A stretch of DNA of 64,000 nucleotides, from assembly GCF_000306115.2 (NCBI RefSeq), contig NZ_AKWX02000004.1, forward strand, positions 124,001 through 188,000, written 5' to 3'. This document shows positions 17,550 to 25,339 of this stretch, one piece after another (the stretch's first letter is position 1; every line of letters starts with the position of its first letter). Position numbers and translations under genes: made by a program. The notes under the pieces are model-generated. The model made no database searches and was not told the DNA's origin. It saw only the letters and a list, made by a program, of their open reading frames with translations. This stretch comes from Leptospira wolffii serovar Khorat str. Khorat-H2 (GTDB lineage Bacteria > Spirochaetota > Leptospiria > Leptospirales > Leptospiraceae).

Positions 17550-18299
17550 TCACTCCAAAGTATCGGTATCCCCGACACGTCCGTTAAGCATTTTTTTAGG
17601 ATTTGCGTAGAATAATACGACAAATTCTCCCTTTTCCGCGAATTTAAGTGATTCTAAGGGGGTATCGGGGGAGATTTTTAGGATTTCTTCATGGATTTTG
17701 GTGAGTTCCCGGCCGAGTAGGATCGGGGCCTCCGGGAAGATTTCTCGGACAGCCGAAAGGGTATCCTTGATCCTATGCACCGATTCAAAGACGGTGATCG
17801 GTCCTTGGAATTCTTCCCATTCCTTCAGCTGATTCCTTTTCTTCCCCTTCTTTTCGGATAAAAAACCTAAAAAGACGGAAGGATGGGTCTGCCAACCGGA
17901 GACGGAGAGCATGGAGGTGAGAGCGCTCGCTCCCGGAACAGGTACTACTGGAATATTCTCTTCTCTTAGGATACGCACAAGCTGAGAGCCCGGATCCGAT
18001 ACTCCCGGGGTTCCCGCATCCGAAACCAAGGCAAGCGTTCCCCCGTTTTTGAGTTCTTGGATAATCGCCGCAAAGGGTTGGGAAGAATGGTCCTTATACA
18101 AGGTTCTTGCGGTGGTTTGGATTCCGTAGGTTTGGAAAAGGCGTCTACTGTGCTGGGAATTTTCACAGTATATGATATCCGATTGTTTTAAGACTTCGAG
18201 GGCCCGAAGAGTGATGTCTTCCAAATTACCTATGGGTGTCGCAACAACATAAGCGGCTCCCGGCTTGATCTTAAACTTGGATTCTCCTTCCGGAGTCAT
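17550..18299 (-). CDS. rsmI: 16S rRNA 2'-O-ribose methyltransferase RsmI
   Basis: RsmI methylates the 2'-OH of C1402 in 16S rRNA near the decoding centre, using SAM. It has 249 residues, slightly shorter than the usual 280, consistent with a short C-terminus. The tetrapyrrole-methylase fold shows YVVATPIGNLEDITLRALEV at the N-terminus, IYCENSQHSRRLFQTY (usually EDTRHTRRLL), LVSDAGTPGVSDPG for the SAM loop, VPVPGASALTSMLSVSG and GELTKIHEE-like LGRELTKIHEE. The ATG overlaps the stop of the lipoprotein gene (ATGA), implying coupled translation. Confidence 0.95.
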   Translation of the reverse strand: MTPEGESKFKIKPGAAYVVATPIGNLEDITLRALEVLKQSDIIYCENSQHSRRLFQTYGIQTTARTLYKDHSSQPFAAIIQELKNGGTLALVSDAGTPGVSDPGSQLVRILREENIPVVPVPGASALTSMLSVSGWQTHPSVFLGFLSEKKGKKRNQLKEWEEFQGPITVFESVHRIKDTLSAVREIFPEAPILLGRELTKIHEEILKISPDTPLESLKFAEKGEFVVLFYANPKKMLNGRVGDTDTLE

Positions 18300-19021
18300 A
18301 GATTACAGCCGGGAGGAGATTGGCCGGTAGGGCAGGCGCAACCGGTGGCCGCCACTCCCTTTGTACAAGGATTGCATACGGTTCCGACAGGACAGAGGGC
18401 CTGGGTCGCAGCGGAACAACTTGCGGTTGTGCAAGCGGAAGGATTACAGCTTGTATCCGAGGCGCAATGATCGGGATAAATGGAACTGCAGCGAGTTACA
18501 GGCGCCGACATATTGGATGTGATTCCAGTATTGAGCAAGGCTCGTAAAGTGAATGTATACACTTCGCATTTTTGGAACATCTGCACGGGAGAATAAGGTT
18601 GGTAGTTCACGATCGTTCTACTGACCGTATTCGCGGTAGACGCTTCTACTGCGAGCTGGGGAAAGGAGGGTTGTACGCCGTTTTCTAGATATAGATTGGA
18701 GCTAGTTGTCGTTTCTCCGGCGGAAGGAATTGCGAATGTAATATATAAATTATATCCTACGAATTGGGGTTCGAGATTCGTAACGTAATATTTCAAACCG
18801 TATTCGGGTCTATGGTCGGTCCAATTATCGTACATGGCAGTGATACTGAAAATTTGAGGGACTGCGACGGGAGTAATAAACACAAAGGGGGATTGAGTGA
18901 CTTCGGTATTCGTCCCGCATCCTCCTAAAAGAAGAAAAAACAGAGTAAAAAGGATTCTCTTGCCTCGGGTTTTTAGGTTGCTTAGTTCCCGGGCGAGAAA
19001 GATTCTATTTTTACAACCCAC
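18296..19021 (-). CDS. Lipoprotein with Cys-rich C-terminus, unknown function
   Basis: This is a 241-residue protein. The N-terminus is basic and hydrophobic (RGKRILFTLFFLLLGGC), with the lipobox LGGC at about residues 32-35. The body (residues 45-165) is beta-rich with many Tyr, Thr and Ser, perhaps an Ig- or fibronectin-like fold (FSITAMYDNWTDHRPEYGLK). The last 70 residues hold a dense Cys region with CTTASCSAATQALC, CNPC and CACPTGQSPPGC, which looks EGF-like or disulfide-knotted. The start is probably GTG at 19021, with AAGGAGG 12 bases upstream, which is a long spacing. It is the first gene of the run into rsmI and the FlgM-like gene. I do not recognise it; a surface lipoprotein is likely. 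Confidence 0.6.
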   Translation of the reverse strand: MGCKNRIFLARELSNLKTRGKRILFTLFFLLLGGCGTNTEVTQSPFVFITPVAVPQIFSITAMYDNWTDHRPEYGLKYYVTNLEPQFVGYNLYITFAIPSAGETTTSSNLYLENGVQPSFPQLAVEASTANTVSRTIVNYQPYSPVQMFQKCEVYTFTLRALLNTGITSNMSAPVTRCSSIYPDHCASDTSCNPSACTTASCSAATQALCPVGTVCNPCTKGVAATGCACPTGQSPPGCNL

Positions 19022-19079
19022 AAGGATAGAATTCCTCCTTGGAGCGGTCTTACAACTAAAAAACTAGAGGTCCTCATTC

Positions 19080-19790
19080 GTGATCAGCGTGCGTAAACTT
19101 CTATTCATTGCGGGGATCGTTATTGTCTTATTCGCCTCCCTTCCCTTTCTTTTTTGGACGGACGACGAAAAATCGGAAGTAGATGCAAAAAGAAGCGAGG
19201 CGGACGCACTTGCGGGACTCTTCGGGGGAGGATCCGGATCTTCTTCTTCCAATTCTTCCGGAAGGGGAAGCGCGGGCAAATCCCTATTCGAGTCGGATTT
19301 TTTCAATGCGGGTAAGGGAGAATACAGAGAGCCGGAGCAGGCGGCAGGGGGCAACCAAGAGAATAAGCCCCAGGACGCTGCGGATTCGGATAATCCCGTC
19401 AATCCTCAAACCGGAAAGCCTTATACCAACGAGGAGATGGATCGTTTCCAACAATTGAAAGAACGTTTCCCGAATAACTCCCTTCTTCCTACTAAATTGA
19501 GTCCTGCCGAAAAAGAGCAAAAGAAACAGTTGGAACAAAGAGTTTCCGAGGCGACTCGAGCCGTGCTTTCTAGAACCGCTTCCAAGGAACAAGTCGTAAC
19601 CTATTACGATTTTATGGAAAAGCAATCCAAGGACAGATTGGAAATCGTAAAGTATCTGGTGGATATCCAGAAGGGATCCGGAGATCCCGAGCAGGAAAAG
19701 AAATTGGAAACCATCCAGCAGACGATGATCCAGCAATTAGAACAGGTGCAAAAGGATAAGCAGAGAGCCTACGAACAAGCTGGCTTGTAA
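19080..19790 (+). CDS. Membrane-anchored unknown protein with disordered linker and helical C-terminus
   Basis: This is a 236-residue protein. One N-terminal membrane anchor (KLLFIAGIVIVLFASLPFLF) is followed by an acidic segment, then a Gly/Ser-rich linker (GGGSGSSSSNSSGRGSAGKS), then a Gln/Glu/Lys-rich helical tail that probably forms coiled coils (LSPAEKEQKKQLEQRVSEAT; MIQQLEQVQKDKQRAYEQ). It is likely periplasmic and attached to the inner membrane. The GTG start at 19080 has GAGG nine bases upstream. It is convergent with nadE, six bases from its stop. I do not recognise the family. Confidence 0.65.
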   Translation: MISVRKLLFIAGIVIVLFASLPFLFWTDDEKSEVDAKRSEADALAGLFGGGSGSSSSNSSGRGSAGKSLFESDFFNAGKGEYREPEQAAGGNQENKPQDAADSDNPVNPQTGKPYTNEEMDRFQQLKERFPNNSLLPTKLSPAEKEQKKQLEQRVSEATRAVLSRTASKEQVVTYYDFMEKQSKDRLEIVKYLVDIQKGSGDPEQEKKLETIQQTMIQQLEQVQKDKQRAYEQAGL

Positions 19791-19795
19791 AATTT

Positions 19796-21694
19796 TTAAA
19801 AAGTAAGCTCGCTCAAAATCGGAAAACGGAAACTGGATTTGGGATCCAATCCGTATTCGTCCAGATGAAAAGAGGGAGGGAGCCTTTCTCTTTTCCATTG
19901 GCTGGCGGCAAATAGCCGGACGAATTTTTTCTTACCTTCTTCGGCTTGGTTCCGGTCCGGCCATTCTCCGGATTCTAAAAGATCATCCGGCTTTTTCCCT
20001 AAGAACACGAAGTTTCTTTCCAGTTTTTGTAATAGAGGGTAAGGCATTAGATCCTTCTCGTCTTCCTGCTTTTCAGAGAGGGGTTTTAGTTCCGCACTCG
20101 GTTTGGATTCCAAGATTCCGGACAAGGCCTTGACTCGGGGAAGAATCGGATCCTTTCCTTCGTATACGTTCTTTAACCAGAGTAGTAGGAATTCCTTACT
20201 TACTCCTGTCAAGGGTGCGACCGAGCCGGAGGAATCTCCGTCCATGGTGGTATATCCGACGCTCGCCTCGCTTCTGTTTCCCGTGGAGAGAAGCAAATGT
20301 CCGTTCAGATTCGCCAAAAGCCAAATAAGAGGGGAGCGCACTCTCGCCTGTATGTTTTGCAATGCAAGATTATGGTCTTTCCAATTCGGAACGAAACCTT
20401 TCACGGAGGATATTTTCTCTATCATGGATTCCACTTCCTTATCGATTCCGATAGAAGCATGAGAAAAACCTAATTCTTTTGCGAGTTCCTCCGCGGAATT
20501 CTTGGTATGGTCCGAGTTATTTTCCGTTCCTTGGAATAGAGTGAATAGCGCGCTTTTGCGATCTATTCCTAAGGAATCCAGATACTTATCGCCTCTTTCG
20601 GAATCCGAGGCGATTACCGCGGCTTTCACCAGAAGAGCGCAGGCGGCACTATCCGCTCCTCCGGAAAGAGAAAGCGTGTATCCCTTGGTCTTGGATTTTC
20701 GAAGATAATCGAATAGGCCTAAAGAGACCGCACGAGTGAAATCGGCAAACTGATCGTCCGTTTTTCGGATTTCCGCAGGATTAGAAATTTTCACCGATTC
20801 TTTCCGGAGAAGGGGAGATAGTTCGATTCTCTGCAGTCCTTTTCCTCCGGACCGGAATTCCCTGGTTCCGGAAGAACGGAAATGGCGGGAACGACTGCTT
20901 CGTAAAAGAGTCGGATCCAGATCCAGATGAGTATATTCGGAATCCGTAAAATGGAGTCTTTTCCCTTCGGTTAGGACTTTCCCGTCCAATACTCCCAGGC
21001 AACCCCCTTCGAAGATCAAACGTCCGGATTCGTTTCCGTTCAGATTCGCATATAAAAGTGCGGAGGAGGAATTGCGGGACGATTCGGAGAACATTTTTCT
21101 ACGTGTCTCTTGTTTTCCCAAGGCGAAATGGGAGGCGCCCGGGGATAGGATCAGATCCGCACCCGCCTCGATTAGAAACTGTCCCGGTCTGGTTTGCACC
21201 CAGGAATCTTCGCAGATTTCGATTCCGAAATTGAAATCCGGACTTTCGAATAAAAGAGAGCCGAAAGGAAGTTCGGATCCGTCCGGAGTGATTGCGTAGT
21301 TTCTCGCCTCCTCTCCTTTGGCAAACCATCTATTTTCGTAATGTACTCCCGTTTGGGCCAGATTCTGCTTAGGAACGAGTCCCAGGATTTTTCCGTTTTG
21401 CAGAACTGCGGCCACGTTGAATAGATAGGGACTCTGAAAAAAGGGAAGGCCTAGGATTACTGTTTTTCCGGAGCTATGTTTTGCGATCTCAAGGAGACTT
21501 TTCCAAGCCGTCTCCCAAACCCAGGGAAAATAAAAGGAATCTTCGCAACCGTAACCGGAGATACATAGTTCGGGAAATAGGATAAGAGAGGAATCCTCAC
21601 AATTCTTTAGAGCGGAAAGGATTCTTTCCCGGTTTCCTTGGAAGTCCAGGGGAGTCGTATGTAGGCTCACGGCAGTGCAGCGATAGGATGACAT
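19796..21694 (-). CDS. nadE: NAD+ synthase, glutamine-hydrolysing
   Basis: NadE makes NAD from deamido-NAD, glutamine and ATP, the last step of NAD synthesis. It has 632 residues with two domains. The N-terminal nitrilase-type glutaminase has Glu in LILFPELCISGYGCED, Lys in VPKQNLAQTGVHYE and the nucleophile Cys in FGIEICEDSW. The C-terminal synthetase has the P-loop LSLSGGADSAACALLVK. Later signatures include RVRSPLIWLLANLN, STGNRSEASVGYTTMDGDSS and the C-terminal RFPILSEL. All catalytic residues are in place. The start is ATG at 21694, and the upstream gap holds a repeat element. Confidence 0.95.
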   Translation of the reverse strand: MSSYRCTAVSLHTTPLDFQGNRERILSALKNCEDSSLILFPELCISGYGCEDSFYFPWVWETAWKSLLEIAKHSSGKTVILGLPFFQSPYLFNVAAVLQNGKILGLVPKQNLAQTGVHYENRWFAKGEEARNYAITPDGSELPFGSLLFESPDFNFGIEICEDSWVQTRPGQFLIEAGADLILSPGASHFALGKQETRRKMFSESSRNSSSALLYANLNGNESGRLIFEGGCLGVLDGKVLTEGKRLHFTDSEYTHLDLDPTLLRSSRSRHFRSSGTREFRSGGKGLQRIELSPLLRKESVKISNPAEIRKTDDQFADFTRAVSLGLFDYLRKSKTKGYTLSLSGGADSAACALLVKAAVIASDSERGDKYLDSLGIDRKSALFTLFQGTENNSDHTKNSAEELAKELGFSHASIGIDKEVESMIEKISSVKGFVPNWKDHNLALQNIQARVRSPLIWLLANLNGHLLLSTGNRSEASVGYTTMDGDSSGSVAPLTGVSKEFLLLWLKNVYEGKDPILPRVKALSGILESKPSAELKPLSEKQEDEKDLMPYPLLQKLERNFVFLGKKPDDLLESGEWPDRNQAEEGKKKFVRLFAASQWKRERLPPSFHLDEYGLDPKSSFRFPILSELTF

Positions 21695-21742
21695 TTTGTT
21701 CCTAATCTAACCGCAGGTAATTGTTAGAAAAGAAGAATTTTC

Positions 21743-21930
21743 CCCTCGATACAATCGCTACGCGATCACTCGGGAACCGCCCCTCTACTGCGATCACTCG
21801 GGAACCGTTCCTGTACTGCATGAACTCGGGAACCGTTCCTGTACTGCGTGAACTCGGGAATTGCCTCGCAATCATACGAATTGCGAAGTGGGTCTCGAGT
21901 GATTCTCGCAAAGCGAGAATTGTATCGAGA
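21743..21930. repeat. Hairpin-repeat element, copy 2 (about 190 bp, inverted ends)
   Basis: The left end is CCTCGATACA, an ATCGC-TAC-GCGAT hairpin, then CACTCGGGA. The right end is TCTCGAGTG, a hairpin (GATTCTCGC-AAA-GCGAGAATT), then TGTATCGAG. The middle contains three 28-bp tandem units plus the start of a fourth, and another small hairpin. It lies between nadE and waaA, both on the minus strand, and ends 16 bases before the waaA stop. Confidence 0.75.
21768..21851. repeat. Three 28-bp tandem repeats inside the copy-2 element
   Basis: Units begin with ACTCGGGAACCG at 21768, 21796 and 21824, and a fourth ACTCGGGA starts at 21852. The spacing is exactly 28 bases each time. Units 2 and 3 are nearly identical; unit 1 differs in its middle (CGCCCCTCT against CGTTCCTGT). 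Each begins with the conserved end motif of the element, so the array looks like internal amplification of one element end. Confidence 0.85.
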
Positions 21931-21946
21931 AGCGAAAAGTTTCCGT

Positions 21947-23179
21947 TTAAACTAACTCGGAGTAGATCCTTTCCGCGGCTCCTCTACCTGTTTCCAAAAA
22001 TTCCCGATTGATTTTTCGGATTGCTTCCTTTTTATCCTCGCTCATGCCCAAAACGGCAAGGACTTCCTCTAAAGTTCGGATTACAAAAAGCCCTCCTCTT
22101 TTTTGGAGTTCCGTCGCCTCCGGCGCGTGGTGGATCCTCGGACCGGTAAGTAAGGGGAGTCCGAAGTAAGCGGGTTCTAAAACGTTATGCACTCTGTTAT
22201 GAAGAGCTCCTCCCACATAGGCGAAATCCGCGGCTCGGTAGGCGTGAGCTAAAATCCCGAGGACATCGAATAGAATCACCTTGGACCGATTCTTAGAGAA
22301 AGGTGAAGAAGAATATAGAGAGAAGTCGGAAGTATATCCTAAAATAGCGGAACTTAAGAGACGAATTCTTTGAGGATCCGTCTTATGCGGGAAGATCCAG
22401 AATCCTGTGTCTTGCAATCTAGGATCCTTCAGTAAAGGAAGCAAAAGATCCTCACAAGGTTTGTATGTGGAAGCGAGTAGGAAGATTCTTTTGAAGGGAT
22501 ATTCTTCCGGTCTTAGGAATTCTCTTCCTCCCGATTCTATTTTTTGGATCACGGAATCGAATCGGGAATCACCTAAGGTCTTGATAAAAGAATCGGATCC
22601 TAATAATTTCCGGAACTTTTCCTCTCCTGATGAATGAGAAGTGAGTATCTTATCGAATAGGGAAAAGACGGCCCTATAAAATCTCTTCTTTAAAAATCCC
22701 TTAGGCTCCGTGATTACTGCGGAGGCAAGTACGGTTTGGATATTTCTTTTCTTTGCGGCGAGGAGTAGATTCGGCCACCTATCCCAGGCCATGAGAATCA
22801 AAACTTTAGGTCTGAATTTATCCAAGATCCAATCGTAAGCGCCCGGAAAATCCAGAGGAAGTCTGAATTTAAGATCCGCAGGAAAGGCTTCCAAGCTGGA
22901 GTCTCGGACGGAATCCGAGAATGCGCTTTGGAGTAAGAATGTATCCGGTTCTCTTTTTCTATAGACCTGTGCTAAGGCCTTGCATTGGTCTAGCTCTCCT
23001 ACGGAAGCCGCGTGCAACCAAACCGCTTTTCTTCCTTCCGCAGTAAAGGCGTAGTTTCGGATCCTTTTCTTGTCTTCGATTCTTGTTCTAAGAAAATTCC
23101 GAAAGGAGGGGAGAAGAAGGTACAAAACCCCAATCCAAGGCCAAAGAAGGATCGTCAAAATTCGATAGATAATCAACAT
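21947..23179 (-). CDS. waaA: 3-deoxy-D-manno-octulosonic acid transferase (WaaA/KdtA)
   Basis: WaaA adds Kdo residues to lipid IVA in the inner leaflet of the inner membrane, linking lipid A to the LPS core. It has 410 residues with an N-terminal membrane anchor (YRILTILLWPWIGVLYLLLP). The family landmarks are AVWLHAASVGELDQCKAL near residues 50-68, LQSAFSDSV, LILMAWDRWPNLL, and in the second GT-B domain FAYVGGALHNRVHNVLEPAY with FGLPLLTGPR. The start codon is 6 bases from the start of the divergent HAD gene, so its promoter must lie inside that gene's coding region. Confidence is high from the GELDQ and GGALHNRVHN motifs. Confidence 0.93.
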   Translation of the reverse strand: MLIIYRILTILLWPWIGVLYLLLPSFRNFLRTRIEDKKRIRNYAFTAEGRKAVWLHAASVGELDQCKALAQVYRKREPDTFLLQSAFSDSVRDSSLEAFPADLKFRLPLDFPGAYDWILDKFRPKVLILMAWDRWPNLLLAAKKRNIQTVLASAVITEPKGFLKKRFYRAVFSLFDKILTSHSSGEEKFRKLLGSDSFIKTLGDSRFDSVIQKIESGGREFLRPEEYPFKRIFLLASTYKPCEDLLLPLLKDPRLQDTGFWIFPHKTDPQRIRLLSSAILGYTSDFSLYSSSPFSKNRSKVILFDVLGILAHAYRAADFAYVGGALHNRVHNVLEPAYFGLPLLTGPRIHHAPEATELQKRGGLFVIRTLEEVLAVLGMSEDKKEAIRKINREFLETGRGAAERIYSELV

Positions 23180-23185
23180 AGTGGT

Positions 23186-23803
23186 ATGAGATCTCCGCTC
23201 TTCGTCTTCGATTTAATGGACACCTTGATCAAAGATCCGTTCCATTTGGCCTTGGGCAAACTGATTCCCAGAGATCAGTGGGAAGCATTTAAGAACGGCC
23301 GAGAAAGGCAAGCCTTCTTGGATTTCGAAATGGGAAGAATCGAAGAAGAGGAATTTTTTCGCAGATTCTATCTGGACTCGCATAAGGACCAAGGTCTTCC
23401 GAGCCCTCAGGATCTGAAGGCGCAGATGTTCTCCCGGATAGAGCCCATTCCCGAAACCTTTGAAATCGTAAAAAAACTGAAGGAAAAGGGTTTCTCCGTC
23501 GTACTTGCCAGCAATTACTCCGTATGGTACAAGGAAGTCCTGAAATCTCCGGAAGTGGGGGAGCTCCTACATTCTTTAAACTCGATGTATTTTTCCTGTG
23601 AGATGGGAGTCCGAAAACCGGCCCAGGAATATTACCAATGGATAGAGACGGATTATCCGGAGAGGGAATACGTTTTTATAGATGATAACGCCACTAATGT
23701 GGAAGTCGCGGGTTATATGAATTGGAACAGTTTCCGGTTCAATCCTAAGAATCCCGAAGAACTGAGGGAGTTTCTCACAGAGCAGTACCCCAATTGTCTT
23801 TGA
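23186..23803 (+). CDS. HAD-superfamily hydrolase-like protein
   Basis: This is a 205-residue protein with a HAD fold. Motif I is VFDLMDTLIKD; most HAD phosphatases have DxDxT, whereas here the second Asp position is Met and an Asp follows it. Motif II is VVLASNYS, motif III is the Lys in GVRKPAQEYYQW, and motif IV is VFIDDNATNVEVA. Substrate is unknown; families with DxMDT exist. The ATG at 23186 was chosen because the frame is open far upstream but only as antisense of waaA. The 3' end overlaps the convergent FlaA-like gene by 29 bases. The RBS is weak. Confidence 0.75.
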   Translation: MRSPLFVFDLMDTLIKDPFHLALGKLIPRDQWEAFKNGRERQAFLDFEMGRIEEEEFFRRFYLDSHKDQGLPSPQDLKAQMFSRIEPIPETFEIVKKLKEKGFSVVLASNYSVWYKEVLKSPEVGELLHSLNSMYFSCEMGVRKPAQEYYQWIETDYPEREYVFIDDNATNVEVAGYMNWNSFRFNPKNPEELREFLTEQYPNCL

Positions 23804-24518
23804 TCTCCGCTCCCGGATAGGCTTCTTCTCTGCTATCTATCAGGATTCCGAAGCGATCCATGTAAAAGAAGAATTCTCCCTTAGGCTGGAAAGGATTGGG
23901 TTTGATCCGGATGGACTGCACTTCCAAAGGAAAACGTAAAGACTGATTTAGACGGATATTTTTGGCAGGAACGGATAATTTAGCTTCTATCCTTTTCCAA
24001 CCGTCGAATTTCAAATCGCCCAATTCAAGTACGATCTCTTTGGATCTTCTTTGTTTGAATACGATTTCTAATACCACGTTATGATTGGAAGAATAGGCCC
24101 AAAAAAAGACTCGGATCGGAATCCCTATCGGCAATCGGATGGGCTCTTTGGGTCGGATCTCCAAATGCTCGTGCTTCGGATTCTCGAAGAATGTTTGGAC
24201 CATCATGGATCTATATTCTTCCGAAGGCGAGGCCTTGTACAATTCCCGCTCTTTCAGGAAGGCGGGAGAATTCGGTACTTGCGAAATATAATCTATGCGA
24301 TTTAAGAAGGAGACTCCCCGGTAAACCTCCCAGGGTCTTTCTCCTTCGAAGGAGTCCACGAGAAAAAGATTGTAATGCTTCCAATCACCGAGTACTTTTT
24401 CCAATTGCTGGACTCTGGAGGCTTCGTCTTGGTCTCTTGTGACGGGGGGAGCCCAGCCTTTTTGGGGAAAAAGTAAGGTTAGAAATAGACAGACTCGGAT
24501 AGAAAGTCGGAAACCCAC
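23775..24518 (-). CDS. FlaA-like flagellar filament outer-layer protein
   Basis: FlaA proteins coat the periplasmic endoflagellar filaments of spirochaetes. The mature protein shows the FlaA pattern: HYNLFLVDSFEGERPWEVY, IRPKEPIRLPIGIPIRVFFW, VLELGDLKFDGWKRIEAKL, SVPAKNIRLNQSLRFP and a final FFFYMDRFGILID. A signal peptide is visible (FRLSIRVCLFLTLLFPQKGW). I prefer the GTG at 24518, giving 247 residues. The next upstream in-frame start at 24635 would overlap the divergent gene and add a basic leader with no RBS. FlaA1 and FlaA2 of Leptospira are usually adjacent to each other, and this gene is not, so it is probably a further paralogue. The assignment is from pattern recognition, not alignment. 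Confidence 0.6.
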   Translation of the reverse strand: MGFRLSIRVCLFLTLLFPQKGWAPPVTRDQDEASRVQQLEKVLGDWKHYNLFLVDSFEGERPWEVYRGVSFLNRIDYISQVPNSPAFLKERELYKASPSEEYRSMMVQTFFENPKHEHLEIRPKEPIRLPIGIPIRVFFWAYSSNHNVVLEIVFKQRRSKEIVLELGDLKFDGWKRIEAKLSVPAKNIRLNQSLRFPLEVQSIRIKPNPFQPKGEFFFYMDRFGILIDSREEAYPGAEIKDNWGTAL

Positions 24519-24615
24519 CCTAGTTCTTTCGGTAGTTTTCGTCGTTTCCCTGAGGGGAAGGGGGTTTTTTGCCCAATTTGGGGGTCGGGAAAGCCGATAT
24601 TTATAAAGGTATTTT

Positions 24616-25314
24616 ATGAACCGGGATATTCTCAAAATCCTACTTGGCGGACTTCTGATTCTTCTCTTGGGAATCTTAGGGATCTATATCTTCTTAAAAG
24701 GAGACCAGATTTCCGGTTGGATCAAGCAAAGACAAGGTAGCCAGGTGGAAGAAAGCTCTTCCAAAGAAAGGGAGATCGTGTCCATGGACAAGGTCCCCAA
24801 CGGTGGAGGAGAATTCCCCTCCAATCAAAATTTCGATTCGGAGCCTAAGAATAAGGAACTTCCTTCGGAACCTTCTTCTCAACCTTTGCCAAAGACCGAC
24901 TATGAGATGCCTGGACTCGGCCAAGAAAAGAAGGAATCCAAATCCGTCCGTAATTCCGAGAAATCCGAAACTAAAGAGACTACTACCGGATCGGATTCTT
25001 CCATCCAACAAAGAGAGGAGCTTCGCGAGCCCAAGACTCGAGTGAAGGAAGATAAAATAGAATACGACGATATTCCTAAATACAAGAAGACCAAATCGTC
25101 TCGGAAATCCAAACTGTATAAGTCCAAGAAAAGAAGAAGTTCCGACGCTCGTCTGAATTCCTTGGAAAGAAGGGTGGTTCGATTGGAAAAGAAATTAGGA
25201 ATGAAATCGACCAAGGCCGCTCCGTCTAAAAAGAAGAAGCTTCCTCTATCCAAGAGAGTGGAGATCCTGGAGAAGGAAGTCTCCGGATTGAAGAAAAAAA
25301 GACAGACTGAATAG
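24616..25314 (+). CDS. Membrane-anchored, low-complexity, coiled-coil protein, unknown
   Basis: This is a 232-residue protein with one N-terminal membrane helix (ILLGGLLILLLGILGIYIFL). A long Ser/Glu/Lys-rich disordered stretch follows (about residues 38-150). A very basic segment (YKKTKSSRKSKLYKSKKRRS) and heptad-like C-terminal helices come last (LERRVVRLEKKLGMK; RVEILEKEVSGLKKKR), repeated twice. That combination suggests an inner-membrane protein with a coiled-coil domain, possibly in the periplasm. It starts about 100 bases from the divergent FlaA-like gene and ends 25 bases before yggS. No function recognised. Confidence 0.65.
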   Translation: MNRDILKILLGGLLILLLGILGIYIFLKGDQISGWIKQRQGSQVEESSSKEREIVSMDKVPNGGGEFPSNQNFDSEPKNKELPSEPSSQPLPKTDYEMPGLGQEKKESKSVRNSEKSETKETTTGSDSSIQQREELREPKTRVKEDKIEYDDIPKYKKTKSSRKSKLYKSKKRRSSDARLNSLERRVVRLEKKLGMKSTKAAPSKKKKLPLSKRVEILEKEVSGLKKKRQTE

Positions 25315-25339
25315 TTTCGTTCCGAAGTTTCGAAAAACT

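Noticed and set aside
21768..21865. Possible CRISPR array from the 28-bp repeats
   Set aside because: The units are directly adjacent with no spacers, and no cas genes are in the window.
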